Below are positions 1-6,619 of a stretch of DNA of 18,139 bases, one piece after another. The notes beneath the pieces were generated by a model, which had not been told where the DNA came from, ran no database searches, and worked only from the letters and a program-made list of their open reading frames with translations. The stretch covers positions 1 through 18,139 of the forward strand of contig JAFTNX010000133.1 in NCBI GenBank assembly GCA_017451665.1, read 5' to 3'. A program made the position numbers and the translations under genes. Origin of the DNA: Oscillospiraceae bacterium. GTDB lineage: Bacteria > Bacillota > Clostridia > Oscillospirales > Ruminococcaceae. Position 1 is the first letter of the stretch; each line of letters opens with the position of its first letter.

Positions 1-654
1 ACAGACGGTATCGACTATCGTGGACTTACAGTTGAGTCAAACGGTGACAGCATTGCTGTTGCTGACGGTGGAGAAATCCCTGTAACAAATGTACGTCTTG
101 CTTCATCTGCATCAACTCTCACAAAGTTTGCAAGAAGACTTTCTTGCTCATACGAAGCATTCAGAAAGCAGAGAATTGAAGCTTTTGCTGTAATTCTCAA
201 GAACCTCGGTGGAGAAATTTCAAGAGCAGTAAACAAGGCTGCCTGCGACGCACTTATGGCTGACGTTACACCTGCTACAATCTCAGGAAACGCTCTTACA
301 TACGGCGAACTTGCTGACTTCTGGGGCACAATGACAAACTACGATATGACAACAATCGTAACAACTCCATCAGCTATGGCTAACATTCTCGCTCTTGAAG
401 AAATGAAGTGCGTAAACTCAACAGGCAAGGTCAAGACACCTTTTGGCGTAAACATCATCAAGTGTGCAAACCTCGCAAACGACGTTGCTATCGGTGTGGA
501 CAAGACTGCTGCACTTGAAATGATTTACGGAAGCGACGTTGTAGTTGATTTTGACAAGCTCATTTCAACTCAGTGCGATGAAATTTCTGCAAGCATCACA
601 GTAGGCTTCTCAAAGCTTACAAACGACGCAGTAAAGGCTATTGAAACTGCATAA
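1..654 (+). CDS. Phage major capsid protein, 5' end outside window
   Basis: The frame is open from base 1, so the window holds only the last 217 residues. The first codons read TDGIDYRGLTVESNG and the stop is TAA at 652-654. The segment alternates beta-rich stretches with a long amphipathic helix (about residues 40-80, from RLASSASTLTKFARRL), then a P-domain-like part with TTIVTTPSAMANIL and a later TPFGVNIIKC strand, where HK97-fold capsid proteins usually carry a Pro/Gly turn. The call rests on this general pattern and on the tail-like genes that follow; an encapsulin is less likely given those neighbours. The gene uses a narrow codon set (CTT, GCT, AAC, GAC, ACA) typical of very highly expressed proteins, which suits a capsid subunit. 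No stop or frameshift is visible. Confidence 0.68.
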   Translation, partial: TDGIDYRGLTVESNGDSIAVADGGEIPVTNVRLASSASTLTKFARRLSCSYEAFRKQRIEAFAVILKNLGGEISRAVNKAACDALMADVTPATISGNALTYGELADFWGTMTNYDMTTIVTTPSAMANILALEEMKCVNSTGKVKTPFGVNIIKCANLANDVAIGVDKTAALEMIYGSDVVVDFDKLISTQCDEISASITVGFSKLTNDAVKAIETA

Positions 655-683
655 TTTGAATTTATTTAATTTAACTGATTTTT

Positions 684-710
684 AAAATCGTGGGTGGTGG
701 GTGGGATTTT
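684..710 (+). other. G-rich hairpin loop and T-run between capsid and connector genes
   Basis: The spacer contains GGGTGGTGGGTGGG (692-705). It is bracketed by AAAATC (684-689) and GATTTT (705-710), which can pair, and it runs into a T-run. It could be a weak terminator/attenuator or a quadruplex-prone RNA that lowers expression of the downstream genes relative to capsid. One G-run has only two Gs, so a three-layer quadruplex would need a bulge. The function is inference. Confidence 0.35.
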
Positions 711-729
711 TTAAGAAAGGAACAGAAAA

Positions 730-1095
730 ATGAATTTAAATTTATCAAACATCACTAACCGTTTTTCACAGATTTCGGGAGTATCCGGCGAAGACCTTTC
801 ACGCTGTGCTGATTTTATCGCTTATGGGAAGTACACTTTTGAAAAACTCCTTGTTAAAACTCCCTGCGACGAAGAAATTCCTATATGCGAATACTGTGCA
901 GCTTGTTTTGCAAATTACAGCTACGTTTGTGCATTACTTTCGACTCCTGAAAAATACGTTACTGCAAACGGATTACGCAATGCCTCAAAGCCTGAAAGCT
1001 CACTTCTTTCATCTGCACGACTTTTAAAAGAGCAGGCACTTGAGTCGGTTTCACACCTGACAGAAAATTCAGGGTTTGTATTTACGGGGGTGTAA
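730..1095 (+). CDS. Probable phage head-tail connector or head completion protein
   Basis: 121 residues, ATG start with an AGAAAGGA ribosome binding site 8 bases upstream. It lies 75 bp after the capsid gene and 3 bp before the next tail-like gene, so all four genes read as one transcript. The predicted fold is mostly helical: an N-terminal helix (residues 8-30), AACFANYSYVCALL (around 56-69) and a C-terminal helix (around 92-108). Small helical proteins directly after the capsid gene are typically gp6-like head-tail adaptors. There is no diagnostic motif, so the call rests on size, position and helix content. Five cysteines in 121 residues is high for this class. It is intact, which argues against simple prophage decay. 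Confidence 0.4.
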   Translation: MNLNLSNITNRFSQISGVSGEDLSRCADFIAYGKYTFEKLLVKTPCDEEIPICEYCAACFANYSYVCALLSTPEKYVTANGLRNASKPESSLLSSARLLKEQALESVSHLTENSGFVFTGV

Positions 1096-1098
1096 AAA

Positions 1099-1818
1099 AT
1101 GAAGATAACAGCTGTAAAAGACGCAATTTCGGGGCTTTTAAAGAGTAAAAGCATTTCACTTTACGATGGATTTTCAAATTCAAAGGTAGAAATCACAAAA
1201 AACACAGCCTTTATTTATCCTCCGTCTCTTGAAAAAGAAAAAAGAGTGCTTTATCCAAACGGCACTCAGGTTAATGTTTACAGACATTACAGAATTAAGC
1301 TTGAAATCACAGGAGAAAGCATTACGTCAGCTTTATGCAGTGACATTTTAAAGCTGATTGACAGCCACAACAGTTTTCACGAGGTTAAGCTTTCAGAGGT
1401 GGCAATTTCAAAGGTGACTTCCCTGCCACACTTTTTCGTTTCCTTTACAATAATTGACGACACTCTTGAGGCTTTCACAAAAAAGGAAAACGAAATGCTT
1501 TTTAACGGGCTTAGTGTTCACGGATTTATTGACGGCTTTAATCTGGAAAACGACATTTTAACTCCTCAGGTTACGCTTGCTGACGGAAGTGAATATTACG
1601 GCACACCAAAATACAGAAACAGGGTTTACACCTTGAAAATCAGATTTTCACCTGCTTTGAGGGAAGGCTTTATTTATTCTGCAAGAAGTGCTGTAAACAG
1701 TTCATCAACTGTAAAAATTGACAACACGACCTACAATCTCACACAGGTTTTAAAGGCGCAGATTCTTTCTTCTGACAACTACGAAACAACTGCTACACTT
1801 ACATTCACCACAGCATAA
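1099..1818 (+). CDS. Phage tail protein, possible tail-terminator plus tube-like fusion
   Basis: 239 residues, ATG start 3 bp after the previous stop. The first ~125 residues (ISGLLKSKSISLYDGF, then YRHYRIKLEIT and a long helix around 77-95) follow the alpha/beta layout of tail terminator or completion proteins, which cap the tail at the head interface. Residues ~135-239 are a second, beta-rich unit (TPKYRNRVYTLKIRFSPALR, ending in TATLTFTTA) that resembles a tail-tube or distal-tail beta domain. The stop codon overlaps the ribosome binding site of the hub gene. Both domain calls are pattern-based and tentative. If right, one polypeptide covers two jobs normally split between two genes. There is no signal peptide and no membrane segment. 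Confidence 0.42.
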   Translation: MKITAVKDAISGLLKSKSISLYDGFSNSKVEITKNTAFIYPPSLEKEKRVLYPNGTQVNVYRHYRIKLEITGESITSALCSDILKLIDSHNSFHEVKLSEVAISKVTSLPHFFVSFTIIDDTLEAFTKKENEMLFNGLSVHGFIDGFNLENDILTPQVTLADGSEYYGTPKYRNRVYTLKIRFSPALREGFIYSARSAVNSSSTVKIDNTTYNLTQVLKAQILSSDNYETTATLTFTTA

Positions 1819-1827
1819 GGAGGTTTT

Positions 1828-2742
1828 ATGGCAAGTTTAACTCTTACACTTTATTCAAAAACCACCACACACACCCTTACAAAATGCGTAAATCTCCAGT
1901 TTGAAAAGGAGCGTTACACTCCTTACACCAAAGCGTCAGGGGTTTTTGTGTGTGAAGAAACACCGGACGAAATCTACAAGGTGAGAATTACCCTTGACTC
2001 GGTGGGTATTCACTACGGGCCGGTTGACAGCTTTGAATTTTATAAGGAAAAAGGCATCAGCTATGTGAAATTTTCTTCCCGTGGTTTTTCTATGGGGCTT
2101 TCACAAAACCAGCCGAAGCCGGGAATGAATCTGAATGTAAATCTTCAGTCGCTCATTGACGCAAACATCACTGTGCCTTATGTAAGTTGTGAGCAGGATA
2201 CGGAGGTTGCAAACTACATTTTTGTCAAGGAAACCTCTTCTTTGTGGGACGCTGTTGTAGCCCTTTGTCAGAAAACCGAAGGCAGTTATCCTTACATAGC
2301 TGGCGAAAACAAAATTATGTTTTCACAGCCTGCGACTGCCACCCTTGACCTTTCTGCTGAAAAAATTGTAAAGTCAGGAAGTGGGGTACATCTCACAAAC
2401 GTTATTTCCGATTTTCACATGAAGGACACAGAGGACGAATACAGCTACAACTACACAAACTCCGTAGCGTCGGGCTATGAAATTGTCAGACACAAGTACA
2501 TAAATCTTGACCGACAGTGGCTTTCCGACCCTGACGGTGGGCGTATGCACAAGGGGTATTTTTCGGGCAAGGGCATCAGGTACGATTTCAGGAAATTTGT
2601 TGGCTGTCATTTTGCCGACCTTTGTGAAAAGGTAAAGCTTTCGTCAAGTTCAACCAAGGCAGTTTCAAGGGTTTTGCTTGAATACAACAAAAATGGATTT
2701 TTCACAACCCTCTGGTTTTACGTCGACAATTACCAGCGCTGA
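1828..2742 (+). CDS. Phage baseplate hub-like protein (late control D / gp27-like)
   Basis: 304 residues, ATG start after AAGGAGG (1817-1823), which overlaps the previous TAA. Features typical of hub proteins are an N-terminal beta barrel with the YTPYTKASGVFVC stretch, VRITLDSVGIHYGPVDSFEF, a SSRGFSMGLSQNQPK segment, and SLWDAVVALCQKTEGSYPYIAGENKIMF, close to the usual 'W..v..LC.k..G.pYi' turn of gpD/gp27 hubs. Such proteins link the tail tube to the cell-puncturing tip. The stop TGA lies in the loop of a perfect palindrome (2733-2748) that opens a dispersed repeat, so the C-terminus may have been set by a repeat insertion. No tape measure gene precedes it and nothing phage-like follows it. 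Fold assignment is by pattern only. Confidence 0.5.
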   Translation: MASLTLTLYSKTTTHTLTKCVNLQFEKERYTPYTKASGVFVCEETPDEIYKVRITLDSVGIHYGPVDSFEFYKEKGISYVKFSSRGFSMGLSQNQPKPGMNLNVNLQSLIDANITVPYVSCEQDTEVANYIFVKETSSLWDAVVALCQKTEGSYPYIAGENKIMFSQPATATLDLSAEKIVKSGSGVHLTNVISDFHMKDTEDEYSYNYTNSVASGYEIVRHKYINLDRQWLSDPDGGRMHKGYFSGKGIRYDFRKFVGCHFADLCEKVKLSSSSTKAVSRVLLEYNKNGFFTTLWFYVDNYQR

Positions 2743-2832
2743 CGCTGGACCCTCCTCGCCTATTTTCTCATTTGCGAAGGTCAATGCCTTTGAGTTACGG
2801 CGTGGGTTCGCCTCGCTTAAAGCTCGGCTTAA
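2733..2832 (+). repeat. Dispersed ~100-bp palindromic element, copy 1
   Basis: It begins with the palindrome CCAGCG-CTGA-CGCTGG (2733-2748), which contains the hub stop codon. A core (2749-2802, starting ACCCTCCTCGCC) follows, then an imperfect TTAA(A)GC-TCG-GCTTAA hairpin (2817-2832). I counted 46 of 54 core positions identical to the reverse complement of 7620-7673. The leading palindrome is a different sequence in the two copies, yet pairs perfectly in both. Confidence 0.8.
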
Positions 2833-2868
2833 ATAGTGAGAACAAAAGGTTTTTAGTAATTGACAGTT

Positions 2869-2921
2869 GCAAGCGTTGACGAATGCAATAGCAAGCGTTG
2901 ACGATTGCAATAGCAATCGTC
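2869..2921 (+). repeat. 22-bp tandem repeat ending in a perfect hairpin
   Basis: Two 22-bp units (2869-2890 and 2891-2912) differ at one base (GACGAATGC versus GACGATTGC). The second flows into a 9-bp perfect stem, GACGATTGC (2900-2908), loop AATA, GCAATCGTC (2913-2921). No coding frame is supported here. The region lies between the tail hub and the ftsH terminator. Confidence 0.75.
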
Positions 2922-2936
2922 GGGAGTAAATTTTCT

Positions 2937-2955
2937 TCGCTGACAATGTCAGCGA
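2937..2955. repeat. Short perfect inverted repeat
   Basis: TCGCTGAC-AAT-GTCAGCGA forms an 8-bp stem with a 3-base loop. It is one of a run of hairpins in the 402-bp gene-free stretch between the tail hub and ftsH. No T-run follows, so it is not an intrinsic terminator. Confidence 0.6.
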
Positions 2956-3031
2956 TTTGAAGTTTTGCGTAGCCAAACTACCAAACCGAAAATTTCTCCC
3001 AGTTTGTTGCGTTCAGGTAAATAAGCGAAAA

Positions 3032-3064
3032 AAACTCACTATCGACATAATCGGTAGTGAGTTT
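3032..3064 (-). terminator. Bidirectional intrinsic terminator for ftsH and the phage cluster
   Basis: AAACTCACTA (3032-3041) pairs with TAGTGAGTTT (3055-3064). The stem extends inward by up to four more pairs (one of them G-T) around the loop CATAA. On the minus strand the stem is followed by seven T residues, which suits termination after ftsH. On the plus strand it is followed by ATTTTC, which would stop phage-side transcripts. Confidence 0.75.
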
Positions 3065-3085
3065 ATTTTCTGTCTTATAAAATCC

Positions 3086-3100
3086 GTTGCCGAAGGCAAC
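3086..3100. repeat. Short GTTGCC-GAA-GGCAAC hairpin
   Basis: A 6-bp perfect stem with a 3-base loop between the terminator and the heptad repeat. It is probably part of the same mosaic of palindromes. No further function is visible. Confidence 0.5.
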
Positions 3101-3105
3101 ACCTT

Positions 3106-3140
3106 AATTGTCAATTGTCCATTGTCAATTGTCAATTTTA
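3106..3140. repeat. AATTGTC heptamer tandem repeat after ftsH
   Basis: Units are AATTGTC (3106), AATTGTC (3113), CATTGTC (3120), AATTGTC (3127) and a degenerate AATTTTA (3134). The array ends 4 bp before the ftsH stop codon. The same heptamer array recurs at 14289-14323, where it enters the end of another gene, and a lone GACAATTGTC lies at 7548-7557 in the parB promoter region. Confidence 0.85.
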
Positions 3141-3144
3141 TATA

Positions 3145-5109
3145 TTATTCTTCTGTTTCAGTTACAGCTTCTGTTGTTTCTGTATTTTCTGCATTTTCAG
3201 CAACAATTTCCTCAGCCTTTTCGGTTTCATCATCAGCGTCAATATCAGCCTCTGTGATTTCCCCTCTCATAAGCTTATAGAAGTTATCACCGTCAATCTT
3301 TTCGTACTTCATAAGGTACTTAGCGATAAGGTGAAGCTCATTCATATGCTCATTAAGAATATCTTCAGCCTTGACAAATGCGTCCTCAATTATGCTACGG
3401 ATTTCAGCGTCGATTTCAGCAGCAACATTTTCGCTGTATGAATTTCCGCTTGTATAATCTCTTCCCAAAAATACCTGATGCTGGTCGTTTCCATAAACAA
3501 CAGGACCGAGTTTTTCAGAGAAGCCGTATCTCATAACCATACTTCTTGCAGTTGAAGTAGCTCTTTCAAGGTCGTTAGATGCGCCAGTTGAAATATCATC
3601 AAGAATGAGTTTTTCAGCAACTCTACCACCAAGAAGAACAACAATATTTTCATTCATCTCGTTTTTGCTTACATAAGCCTTATCCTTTTCAGGAAGGCTC
3701 ATTGTAAATCCACCTGCGTGGCCTCTTGGGATAATTGAAACCTGATGCACCTTATCCTGTGACTTACAGTAGTAGGTACAAAGTGCGTGACCACCTTCGT
3801 GGTAAGCTGTAAGCTTCTTTTCCTCAGGTGTAACAACCTTTGATTTCTTTTCCGGACCTGCGATTACCTTAATTGAAGCCTCTTCCATATCAGCCTTTGT
3901 GATAGCCTTCTTATTCTTTCTTGCAGCAAGAAGTGAAGCTTCGTTAACAAGGTTTTCAAGGTCTGCACCGGTAAATCCGACAGTTGACTGTGCGATAGTT
4001 TTAAGACTAACGTCAGGAGCAAGTGGCTTATTTCTTGTATGAACCTTAAGAATTTCTTCTCTGCCCTTAACGTCAGGATAGCTTACTAAAATCTGTCTGT
4101 CAAAACGTCCAGGTCTTAAAAGTGCCGAGTCGAGAATATCCGAACGGTTTGTAGCAGCCATAACGATAATTCCCTCATTACCTGTAAAGCCGTCCATTTC
4201 AACAAGAAGCTGGTTCAAGGTCTGTTCTCTTTCGTCGTGACCACCGCCGAGGCCTGCACCTCTCTGACGTCCCACAGCGTCGATTTCGTCAATGAATATG
4301 ATAGCAGGAGCATTTTTCTTAGCCTGTTCAAACAAATCTCTTACTCTTGATGCACCTACGCCGACGTACATTTCCACAAAGTCAGAACCTGAAATTGAGA
4401 AGAACGGAACGCCTGCCTCCCCTGCAACTGCTCTTGCAAGGAGAGTTTTACCTGTACCAGGAGGGCCCTGGAGCAAAACGCCCTTAGGAATTCTTGCACC
4501 GATTGAGCTATACTTTTTAGGATTTTTAAGAAAATCAACGATTTCCTGAAGCTCTTCCTTTTCTTCGTCGGCACCAGCCACGTCGTCAAAGGTAGCTTTC
4601 TTTCCCTGTGAAAGATGTTTATTGGCATTAGCCTTACCAAAGCTACCGATTTTTCCACCACCGGCAGACTTCATAGTAAACACAAAGAAGAAAATCATAA
4701 GTCCTATAAGGATAAGTGTCGGAAGCATACTGAGCCACAAGCTGTTGTCCTTGATTTTAATAAGGTTATACTTAAGCTTTGCGTCAGGGTTTTCAGCGTT
4801 ATAGCGCTGACGGTAGTTTGCACCATCAATTCCCAGAACTTCCTCAACGAAAAGTGAAACATTAGGCACATTATACTTATGAAGTTTATCGTCTTTTCCT
4901 TCGCCCTTAAGCTTATACTCAAGCTCACCTGTGCCCAAATCAAATTCGTATTCGGAAACCTTAAGGTCATCAAAATATTCCATCACCGTTGAATAGGTGA
5001 CATCATCATTTTTTGAAGTGAGATGTGTAAGTGCATACACAAGTCCGAATATAATTATCGCCGATATAGCAAGGTATATCAGCAGGCTTTTACCTCCACT
5101 TTTTTTCAA
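3145..5109 (-). CDS. ftsH: ATP-dependent membrane zinc metalloprotease FtsH
   Basis: 654 residues, the usual size. Two membrane segments (about 9-30 and 125-147) flank an extracytoplasmic domain, so the AAA and protease domains face the cytoplasm. Visible motifs are Walker A GPPGTGKT (215-222), Walker B IIFIDEID (270-277), the second region of homology ending in LRPGRFDR (331-338) and the zinc-binding HEGGH (437-441). FtsH unfolds and degrades membrane and short-lived cytosolic proteins as a hexamer. The start is TTG (5107-5109), with AGAGAGG about 10 bases upstream. No ATG or GTG in this frame has a suitable site. The C-terminus (about 612-654) is a Glu/Thr-rich tail. It lies 83 bp downstream of tilS; the hpt gene found between them in Bacillus is absent. 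Confidence 0.98.
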   Translation of the reverse strand: MKKSGGKSLLIYLAISAIIIFGLVYALTHLTSKNDDVTYSTVMEYFDDLKVSEYEFDLGTGELEYKLKGEGKDDKLHKYNVPNVSLFVEEVLGIDGANYRQRYNAENPDAKLKYNLIKIKDNSLWLSMLPTLILIGLMIFFFVFTMKSAGGGKIGSFGKANANKHLSQGKKATFDDVAGADEEKEELQEIVDFLKNPKKYSSIGARIPKGVLLQGPPGTGKTLLARAVAGEAGVPFFSISGSDFVEMYVGVGASRVRDLFEQAKKNAPAIIFIDEIDAVGRQRGAGLGGGHDEREQTLNQLLVEMDGFTGNEGIIVMAATNRSDILDSALLRPGRFDRQILVSYPDVKGREEILKVHTRNKPLAPDVSLKTIAQSTVGFTGADLENLVNEASLLAARKNKKAITKADMEEASIKVIAGPEKKSKVVTPEEKKLTAYHEGGHALCTYYCKSQDKVHQVSIIPRGHAGGFTMSLPEKDKAYVSKNEMNENIVVLLGGRVAEKLILDDISTGASNDLERATSTARSMVMRYGFSEKLGPVVYGNDQHQVFLGRDYTSGNSYSENVAAEIDAEIRSIIEDAFVKAEDILNEHMNELHLIAKYLMKYEKIDGDNFYKLMRGEITEADIDADDETEKAEEIVAENAENTETTEAVTETEE

Positions 5110-5158
5110 TAAATCACAACCTCTCTTTAATCTTACGGATTTCTCCAGACAAGCTAAA

Positions 5159-5167
5159 ATTCTAACA
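5159..5167 (-). promoter_or_regulatory. Possible extended -10 promoter of ftsH
   Basis: On the minus strand TGTTAGAAT combines an extended TGn with a -10-like TAGAAT (5159-5164), about 50 bp before the TTG start. The -35 region (ATTTGT at 17 bp spacing) matches poorly. A 6-bp inverted repeat, ATCATT/AATGAT (5169-5190), lies just upstream. ftsH could equally be read through from tilS. Confidence 0.35.
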
Positions 5168-5192
5168 CATCATTGTGATAAACAAATGATAA

Positions 5193-6503
5193 TCAGTTTT
5201 CACAAATGAAAAGCACTCTTTTTGTTTTATCGTCAATTTTACATCTTTCGGCACAGCCAGCGCCCTCAACAAAGACAACGCCTTCTTCGTCAGCCAGAAC
5301 CACACGGTTTTTTCGTGTTTTTTCGTCAAAAAGCGACGAAAAGAGTTTCTTTACGGTTGATGTAAAATCTCTGTTTACAAGCTGAATTTTATCCCCTTCG
5401 TTTCTTCCTCTCAGGGTAGCTTTTCCTATTATTTTATCACAATCCATCACATTGTTTGTGAAATTTTTATTAACGTTAGCTATACTCAGAATTTCCACTT
5501 TTATTTTTCTGTCAAAAATTTCGTAAAGGCTTATATTTTCGTTGATTTCTACTGATTTCACGAAATTTTCGCAGTTATTATCGTTTTTTTCGCAAATGAG
5601 GGTATCATTTTTACACACAAAATAGGTATTTCCCTTAGGATTTATTTTACCCCCGTTTTTACAGATATTATCAAGCTCCAAAACACGTTCTCTGGAAGTT
5701 TCTACATCATTGACGTTAAGAATCTTCCCGAAAACACGGTGTTTTACAGTTAATGGCAAGTCATTTAACTTTACAGCGTTATAACTATTTTCTTCGTTTA
5801 ATTTTACCTTGCAGAAGGCATCATCAGCGAGTTTTTCAAGGTAAGCAGAGTCCTCGCTGACATTATCACGAAATCTCTTATAGTTTTCTAAAAAGTTTTC
5901 GTTAATTTTAAGAAATTCAGGCAACAGATTATGTCTGATTTTATTTCTTGTATAGTCGTCGGAGTTATTTGTTGAGTCGGTAACGTAGGATTGGTTTTGT
6001 TCCTTAAGGAAGATTTCGATTTCCACACGGGTGACATCAGCAAGAGGTCTGATGAAATTATCTCTGACAAGAGGAATTCCACAAGCGCCCTTAAGTCCCG
6101 TACCTCGTGAAAGGTTAAAAAGTGTAGTTTCCACGCAGTCGTTAAGGTTATGGGCAGTAGCCACCTTACCATTTATTTTTTCAAAAAACTGATAGCGCAG
6201 TTCCCTGGCAGCTGTTTCGGTAGAAAGTCCTGTTTTTTGAGCATATTCCAGAACATCAACGTGGCAGACATCAAGTGGGATATTATTTTTTTCGCAGAAA
6301 TCCTCACAGAATTTCATATCCCTATCGCTTTCCTCGCCTCTTAAGTGGTGGTTTACATGCACAGCCTTAACCTCATAGCCAAGCATTTTAAGGGCAAGGG
6401 CAAGGGCTACCGAGTCAGCGCCACCTGAAAGTGCGGTAGTAATCTGTTCGCCGTTTTTCAGCATATTAAATTTTCTGATTGTTTCCTTTACCTTTAAAAG
6501 CAC
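5193..6503 (-). CDS. tilS: tRNA(Ile)-lysidine synthetase TilS
   Basis: 436 residues. The enzyme attaches lysine to C34 of tRNA-Ile(CAU) using ATP, changing its identity from Met to Ile and its reading to AUA; it is essential in most bacteria. The PP-loop SGGADS (26-31) binds ATP. It is followed by VHVNHHLRGEESDRD (about 49-63), typical of the TilS N-domain, and HNLNDCVET in the catalytic core. The C-terminal TilS domain is recognisable from RGRNEGDKI onward. The start is GTG (6501-6503) with AAGGAG 7 bases upstream. Its leader is almost entirely the four-way-junction palindrome at 6522-6619, which ends 9 bp before the ribosome binding site. It probably depends on read-through from parB. Confidence 0.96.
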   Translation of the reverse strand: MLLKVKETIRKFNMLKNGEQITTALSGGADSVALALALKMLGYEVKAVHVNHHLRGEESDRDMKFCEDFCEKNNIPLDVCHVDVLEYAQKTGLSTETAARELRYQFFEKINGKVATAHNLNDCVETTLFNLSRGTGLKGACGIPLVRDNFIRPLADVTRVEIEIFLKEQNQSYVTDSTNNSDDYTRNKIRHNLLPEFLKINENFLENYKRFRDNVSEDSAYLEKLADDAFCKVKLNEENSYNAVKLNDLPLTVKHRVFGKILNVNDVETSRERVLELDNICKNGGKINPKGNTYFVCKNDTLICEKNDNNCENFVKSVEINENISLYEIFDRKIKVEILSIANVNKNFTNNVMDCDKIIGKATLRGRNEGDKIQLVNRDFTSTVKKLFSSLFDEKTRKNRVVLADEEGVVFVEGAGCAERCKIDDKTKRVLFICEN

Positions 6504-6521
6504 AAATTTCTCCTTTTAAAT

Positions 6522-6619
6522 GCCGTGGCGTGGGTGCGACTCGTCGCACCTTTCGCTTTACGCCCGAGGGCGTAAAGCAATCAAGCGATTTGCCAAAAAG
6601 CAAATCGCTGCGCCACGGC
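6522..6619 (-). repeat. Cloverleaf-like palindromic element between parB and tilS
   Basis: An outer 9-bp stem (GCCGTGGCG 6522-6530 with CGCCACGGC 6611-6619) encloses three perfect hairpins: 8 bp GGTGCGAC/GTCGCACC (6533-6550), 10 bp GCTTTACGCC/GGCGTAAAGC with loop CGAG (6555-6578), and 10 bp AGCGATTTGC/GCAAATCGCT with loop CAAAAA (6584-6609). Nearly every base is paired, giving a four-way junction. The outermost pair uses the G of the parB TAG stop. It may be a mobile palindromic element, an RNA regulator of tilS, or both. It is not a tRNA: the arms are too long and there is no T-loop or anticodon-arm signature. Confidence 0.85.

Noticed and set aside
2869..2921. Tandem 22-mers as a CRISPR array
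   Set aside because: The units abut directly with no spacers, and there are only two.
2957..3441. Plus-strand frames over the ftsH 3' end
   Set aside because: They overlap the well-supported ftsH gene and the terminator, and lack ribosome binding sites and recognisable protein features.
6522..6619. Cloverleaf as a tRNA gene
   Set aside because: Arms of 8-10 bp, no 7-base anticodon or T-loop, no conserved tRNA positions.
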